Translations under genes and position numbers: made by a program
Notes under the pieces: generated by a model
Database searches by the model: none
Seen by the model: only the letters and a program-made list of their open reading frames with translations
Told to the model about the DNA's origin: nothing
NCBI GenBank assembly: GCA_041661865.1
Contig: JBAZTO010000016.1
Coordinates: 1-64,000 of the forward strand
DNA length: 64,000 bases
Direction of reading: 5' to 3'
Source of the DNA: JBAZTO01 sp041661865
GTDB lineage: Bacteria > Planctomycetota > Phycisphaerae > SM23-33
In this document: in pieces, positions 63,723 to 64,000 of the stretch
Numbering within the stretch: position 1 is the stretch's first letter
How the letters are laid out: every line of letters starts with the position of its first letter

Positions 63723-64000
63723 ATGAAGCTATCTAACCTGGGCCTCTGCAATATCGCCACCTGCCGCGCAAGGGTGCCCGCCGAGTTCTTTTTCCGCGAC
63801 AATCAGGTCTGGATTCGGAAGATTTGCCCCACCTGCGGCCCCAGCGAGTCGCTGGTCAGTTCAGACGCGGGCGTCTGGCAGGCCAAGCGGGACCTGTGGC
63901 AGTACGTTCCCACGGACCCTGAAGTCTGCACCCTCAACTGCGACCGGTGCGGCAAAGACCACAAGCCCAACATGGTCTTCCTGGACGTCACCAACCACTG
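63723..64000 (+). CDS. Radical SAM protein, N-terminal part only (MJ0619/Tes-like)
   Basis: The gene runs off the right edge; 92 complete codons are visible. The ATG has AAGGAG nine bases upstream. The visible part has two or three zinc-ribbon-like cysteine pairs (CNIATC, CPTC, and CTLNCDRC), and ends with MVFLDVTNH, where the next residues should open the CxxxCxxC cluster motif of the radical SAM core. This N-terminal layout (Cys-rich head, then LDVTNxC) recalls the group that includes the archaeal tetraether lipid synthase Tes and MJ0619, but the specific function cannot be told from this fragment. It is on the same strand as the thioredoxin genes, 228 bases away. Confidence 0.7.
   Translation, partial: MKLSNLGLCNIATCRARVPAEFFFRDNQVWIRKICPTCGPSESLVSSDAGVWQAKRDLWQYVPTDPEVCTLNCDRCGKDHKPNMVFLDVTNH

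Overview
The window is high-GC DNA from a bacterium that is most likely a member of the Planctomycetota (Phycisphaerae-like). The indicators are PEP-CTERM tails, a formylglycine-enzyme-fold PEP-CTERM protein, DUF1570 and DUF1573 proteins, many polysaccharide-degrading enzymes, TMTC-like glycosyltransferases, FG-GAP proteins, and abundant short palindromic intergenic repeats. No rRNA operon, CRISPR array, prophage or intact insertion sequence is visible. Genes for PEP-CTERM processing (exosortase) and prepilin processing (PilD) are not in the window.

1-2 kb: a minus-strand PEP-CTERM protein followed by hairpin-rich non-coding DNA. 2.05-21.0 kb: one long minus-strand run of 20 genes encoding a type IV pilus / type II secretion-like machine. 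In transcription order it holds a major pilin-like GspG protein, a second GspG, GspI- and GspJ-like minor pilins, a PilX/GspK-like protein carrying a LamG domain, a small membrane protein, a GspH-like protein, PilM, PilN, PilO, a PilP-like protein, a secretin and a TPR lipoprotein (apparently frameshifted). A signalling block follows (histidine kinase, CheY-like regulator, HD-GYP phosphodiesterase, STAS protein), and then PilB, PilT and PilC. The signalling block probably couples pilus activity to c-di-GMP or cell state.

21.7-23.2 kb: a lipoprotein, a palindromic repeat element and tRNA-Asn with a clear intrinsic terminator. 23.2-31.0 kb: a sugar-use cluster with an AraC regulator divergent from a Gfo/Idh oxidoreductase, an FG-GAP protein, a GH4 glycosidase, a GH29-like fucosidase and a large membrane protein. 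31.0-40.5 kb: more carbohydrate genes (a parallel beta-helix protein, a secreted hypothetical, a GH78 rhamnosidase, a TIM-barrel isomerase), plus tRNA-Val, a metal-ABC-permease remnant and CstA.

40.7-51.5 kb: mainly housekeeping and metabolic genes (PilZ protein, GT39-like glycosyltransferase, ArgS, RsfS, membrane pyrophosphatase, S21, acyl-CoA thioesterase, PurC, a membrane protein, KDPG aldolase). 51.5-59.8 kb: a pectate-lyase-like PEP-CTERM protein with a near-consensus sigma70 promoter, a TMTC-like protein, two adjacent DUF1570 metalloproteases, a structured RNA ending in an intrinsic terminator, a collagen-like/OmpA lipoprotein with a regular 29-residue super-repeat, and a lone GcvH. 60-64 kb: an envelope thiol-redox cluster (thioredoxin-CcdA fusion, DUF1573 protein, two thioredoxin lipoproteins) and the start of a radical SAM gene that runs off the window.

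The most notable points are the signalling module inside the pilus operon, the LamG-bearing minor pilin, the periodic collagen-like lipoprotein next to a structured RNA, and several families of palindromic repeats. All calls come from reading the sequence; no database search was run.
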